Under the pieces are notes generated by a model that was not told the origin of the DNA, made no database searches, and worked only from the letters and a program-made list of their open reading frames with translations. A stretch of DNA of 14,328 nucleotides from the NCBI GenBank assembly GCA_964514395.1, contig CAZEQK010000059.1, positions 1 through 14,328 on the forward strand. Reading direction: 5' to 3'. Made by a program: the position numbers and the translations under genes. Within the stretch, counting starts at the first letter, position 1; each line of letters starts with the position of its first letter. The stretch comes from CAZEQK01 sp964514395. Its GTDB lineage: Bacteria; Bacillota; Bacilli; Tepidibacillales; Tepidibacillaceae. Shown in pieces: positions 12,473 to 14,328 of the stretch.

Positions 12473-14302
12473 ATGTGTGGAATAGTAGGTTATATTGGTT
12501 CGAGAGAAGCACAACCAATATTGATAAATGGATTAAAAAAATTAGAATATCGTGGATATGATTCCGCGGGAATTGCTATATATGATAAGGGAGAAATTAA
12601 GCTTAAAAAAACAGTTGGTAGATTAGCTCAGCTTGAGGATTTAGTGAAGGAACCAATGAGAGGAACCTTAGCCATTGGTCATACACGCTGGGCTACCCAT
12701 GGACGTCCGTCTGATCTTAATGCTCATCCTCACTTTGACCATACTGGGGAATTTGTCGTCGTACACAATGGGATCATTGAGAATTACCAAGAAATTAAAG
12801 AAGAATTAATTGCAAAAGGAATTAGCTTTATATCGGAAACCGATACAGAGGTCATTGCTCATCTGTTATCTGATTTATATGATGGTGATTTAATTTCCAC
12901 TGTAAAAAAAGCAGTGGCTAAAATGGATGGTGCCTATGCATTAGGTATTATCTATAAAAACGAGCCTGATAAGATGGTAGCCGTTCGTTTATCCAGTCCT
13001 TTGGTAATTGGTCTTGGTCAAAATGAAAACTTTATTGCTTCTGACATACCAGCGTTAATTGAACACACCAGAGATGTCTATATCTTAAATGATGGTGAAA
13101 TGGCAGTCATTACTGCTGAACAAGTGCAATTAATGTCAACAGACGGTCAATTAATCGAACGAGAAGTTTTTCGAGTAGAGTGGGATGTAGAAACGGCAGA
13201 AAAAGATGGCTTTGAGCATTACATGCTGAAGGAAATTAATGAGCAGCCAAGGGCTTACCGTGAAACCTTATCAAAAAGAATCGACCATGATTTTAATAGG
13301 ATTGATTTAAGTAAAGAAATCAGCCTAAGTGAAGAATATATTAAAAATATCGATAAAATTCATATCGTTGCCTGTGGTACGGCTTATCATGCTGGCATGA
13401 TTGGAAAATACGTACTTGAGCAATTGGGACGTATTCCTGTAGAAATAGACGTAGCCTCTGAGTATAGATACCGTAATCCAATATTGACACCTAATACACT
13501 AGTATTAGTCATTAGTCAGTCTGGGGAAACTGCTGATACCTTGGCAGCTTTAAGGGAAAGTAGGAGTAAAGGGGTTAAAGTACTTGCCATTACTAATGTG
13601 AATGGTAGCTCTGTTTCTCGTGAAGCAGATGAAGTATTACTTACCCATGCTGGACCTGAAATTGCTGTGGCCTCAACAAAAGCTTATACATCTCAGCTAT
13701 TAGCAATCTATTTGTTAGGACTATATATTTCTCAAATAAGAGGGACTCAAGATAGTGTAGTGATTAAGGACTACATACAAGCATTGAATCAACTTCCAAC
13801 CCAGGCTGAGAAATTATTAGAGTTTGCACCAAGCATGAAGCAGTTTGCAGAAAGATATGCTCATTATGAAGATCTATTTTTCATTGGTAGGAGCTTGGAT
13901 TTTGCCGTATCTCTTGAAGGGTCACTAAAATTAAAGGAAATATCCTATATCCATTCCGAGGCATATCCAGCAGGAGAATTAAAGCATGGTACCCTTGCAT
14001 TAATCACTGAAGGCATACCAGTGATTGCTCTAGCAACACAAAAAGGTATTTACGATAAAATGGTAAGTAATATTAAAGAGGTAAAAGCTCGCGATGCTTA
14101 TGTACTAGGGATTGGCCTTGAAGGAGATCAAGAGTTAGCCAAATCAGTAGACGAAGTGATTACCATTCCTAATACGTTACCATTATTAACACCTGCATTA
14201 TCCGTCATTCCATTACAGTTATTAGCCTACTATGCTGCTCTAGCAAGAGGAAACGACGTAGACAAACCTCGTAATCTAGCAAAGAGTGTGACAGTGGAGT
14301 AG
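12473..14302 (+). CDS. glmS: Glutamine--fructose-6-phosphate aminotransferase (isomerizing)
   Basis: Cytoplasmic glucosamine-6-phosphate synthase, the entry step to UDP-GlcNAc. The start MCGIVGYIG gives the N-terminal nucleophile cysteine after methionine removal. The class II glutaminase domain runs to about residue 220, with the HTRWATHG (70-77) and HNGIIENY blocks. The isomerase half has two SIS domains, with VACGTAYHAG and SQSGETADT (about 350) in the first and GRSLDFAVSLEGSLKLKEIS in the second. The C-terminus ends in DKPRNLAKSVTVE, the strictly conserved GlmS tail. The 609-residue length is normal. GAGGAGG (12455-12461) lies 11 bases before ATG, rather far. Expression is expected to be controlled by the ribozyme in its leader. 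The 26 bases after the stop show nothing. Confidence 0.98.
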   Translation: MCGIVGYIGSREAQPILINGLKKLEYRGYDSAGIAIYDKGEIKLKKTVGRLAQLEDLVKEPMRGTLAIGHTRWATHGRPSDLNAHPHFDHTGEFVVVHNGIIENYQEIKEELIAKGISFISETDTEVIAHLLSDLYDGDLISTVKKAVAKMDGAYALGIIYKNEPDKMVAVRLSSPLVIGLGQNENFIASDIPALIEHTRDVYILNDGEMAVITAEQVQLMSTDGQLIEREVFRVEWDVETAEKDGFEHYMLKEINEQPRAYRETLSKRIDHDFNRIDLSKEISLSEEYIKNIDKIHIVACGTAYHAGMIGKYVLEQLGRIPVEIDVASEYRYRNPILTPNTLVLVISQSGETADTLAALRESRSKGVKVLAITNVNGSSVSREADEVLLTHAGPEIAVASTKAYTSQLLAIYLLGLYISQIRGTQDSVVIKDYIQALNQLPTQAEKLLEFAPSMKQFAERYAHYEDLFFIGRSLDFAVSLEGSLKLKEISYIHSEAYPAGELKHGTLALITEGIPVIALATQKGIYDKMVSNIKEVKARDAYVLGIGLEGDQELAKSVDEVITIPNTLPLLTPALSVIPLQLLAYYAALARGNDVDKPRNLAKSVTVE

Positions 14303-14328
14303 GGTTGAACTATTTAGAACAATTCATT

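Noticed and set aside
1..14328. Mobile elements, CRISPR arrays, phage genes or toxin-antitoxin pairs
   Set aside because: No spaced direct repeats, transposase or integrase motifs, or short paired genes were seen; all genes belong to housekeeping or transport families.

Overview
The window looks like a chromosomal segment of a low-GC Gram-positive bacterium of the order Bacillales. The evidence is strong AGGAGG-type ribosome binding sites, frequent TTG/GTG starts, lipoproteins with a Bacillus-style lipobox, a sigW/rsiW pair with a canonical sigma-W autopromoter, a TPP riboswitch ending in an intrinsic terminator, and a glmS ribozyme. The order arginase ... sigW-rsiW-cdaA-cdaR-...-glmM-glmS is a known Bacillales neighbourhood. 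A thermophilic or halotolerant Bacillaceae relative is possible, but the species cannot be fixed from this sequence.

Layout, all on the + strand: (1) 1-81, the 3' part of a tRNA-Gly(UCC) and a small terminator. (2) 229-1128, rocF (arginase). (3) 1149-4280, a thiamine-precursor uptake operon: promoter, TPP riboswitch, terminator, a small thiamine-binding-fold protein, then ABC permease, substrate-binding lipoprotein and ATPase (ThiXYZ type), closed by a terminator. (4) 4361-5404, an unrecognised lipoprotein. (5) 5434-6848, a regulatory region with an inverted repeat, a candidate leader RNA and a sigma-W autopromoter, then sigW and rsiW with a terminator at the rsiW end. (6) 7016-12067, cdaA, cdaR, an FAD-dependent oxidoreductase and glmM, tightly packed or overlapping. 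(7) 12068-14302, a 405-base leader with the glmS ribozyme and two extra hairpins, then glmS.

How they work together: SigW/RsiW is the cell-envelope stress switch. CdaA makes c-di-AMP and CdaR modulates it. GlmS and GlmM make glucosamine-6-P and then glucosamine-1-P, which leads to UDP-GlcNAc and peptidoglycan, and GlmM is known in Firmicutes to bind and inhibit CdaA. The GlcN6P-sensing ribozyme closes the feedback loop on GlmS. The thiamine uptake operon lies between arginase and this envelope cluster and appears to be an independently regulated unit.

Most of the window is well-understood core biology. The parts that known families explain least are non-coding: the sigW leader (5434-5538), a promoter-like 18-base sequence shared by the sigW and cdaA upstream regions, and the hairpins flanking the glmS ribozyme. 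I saw no mobile element, CRISPR array, frameshift or minus-strand gene.
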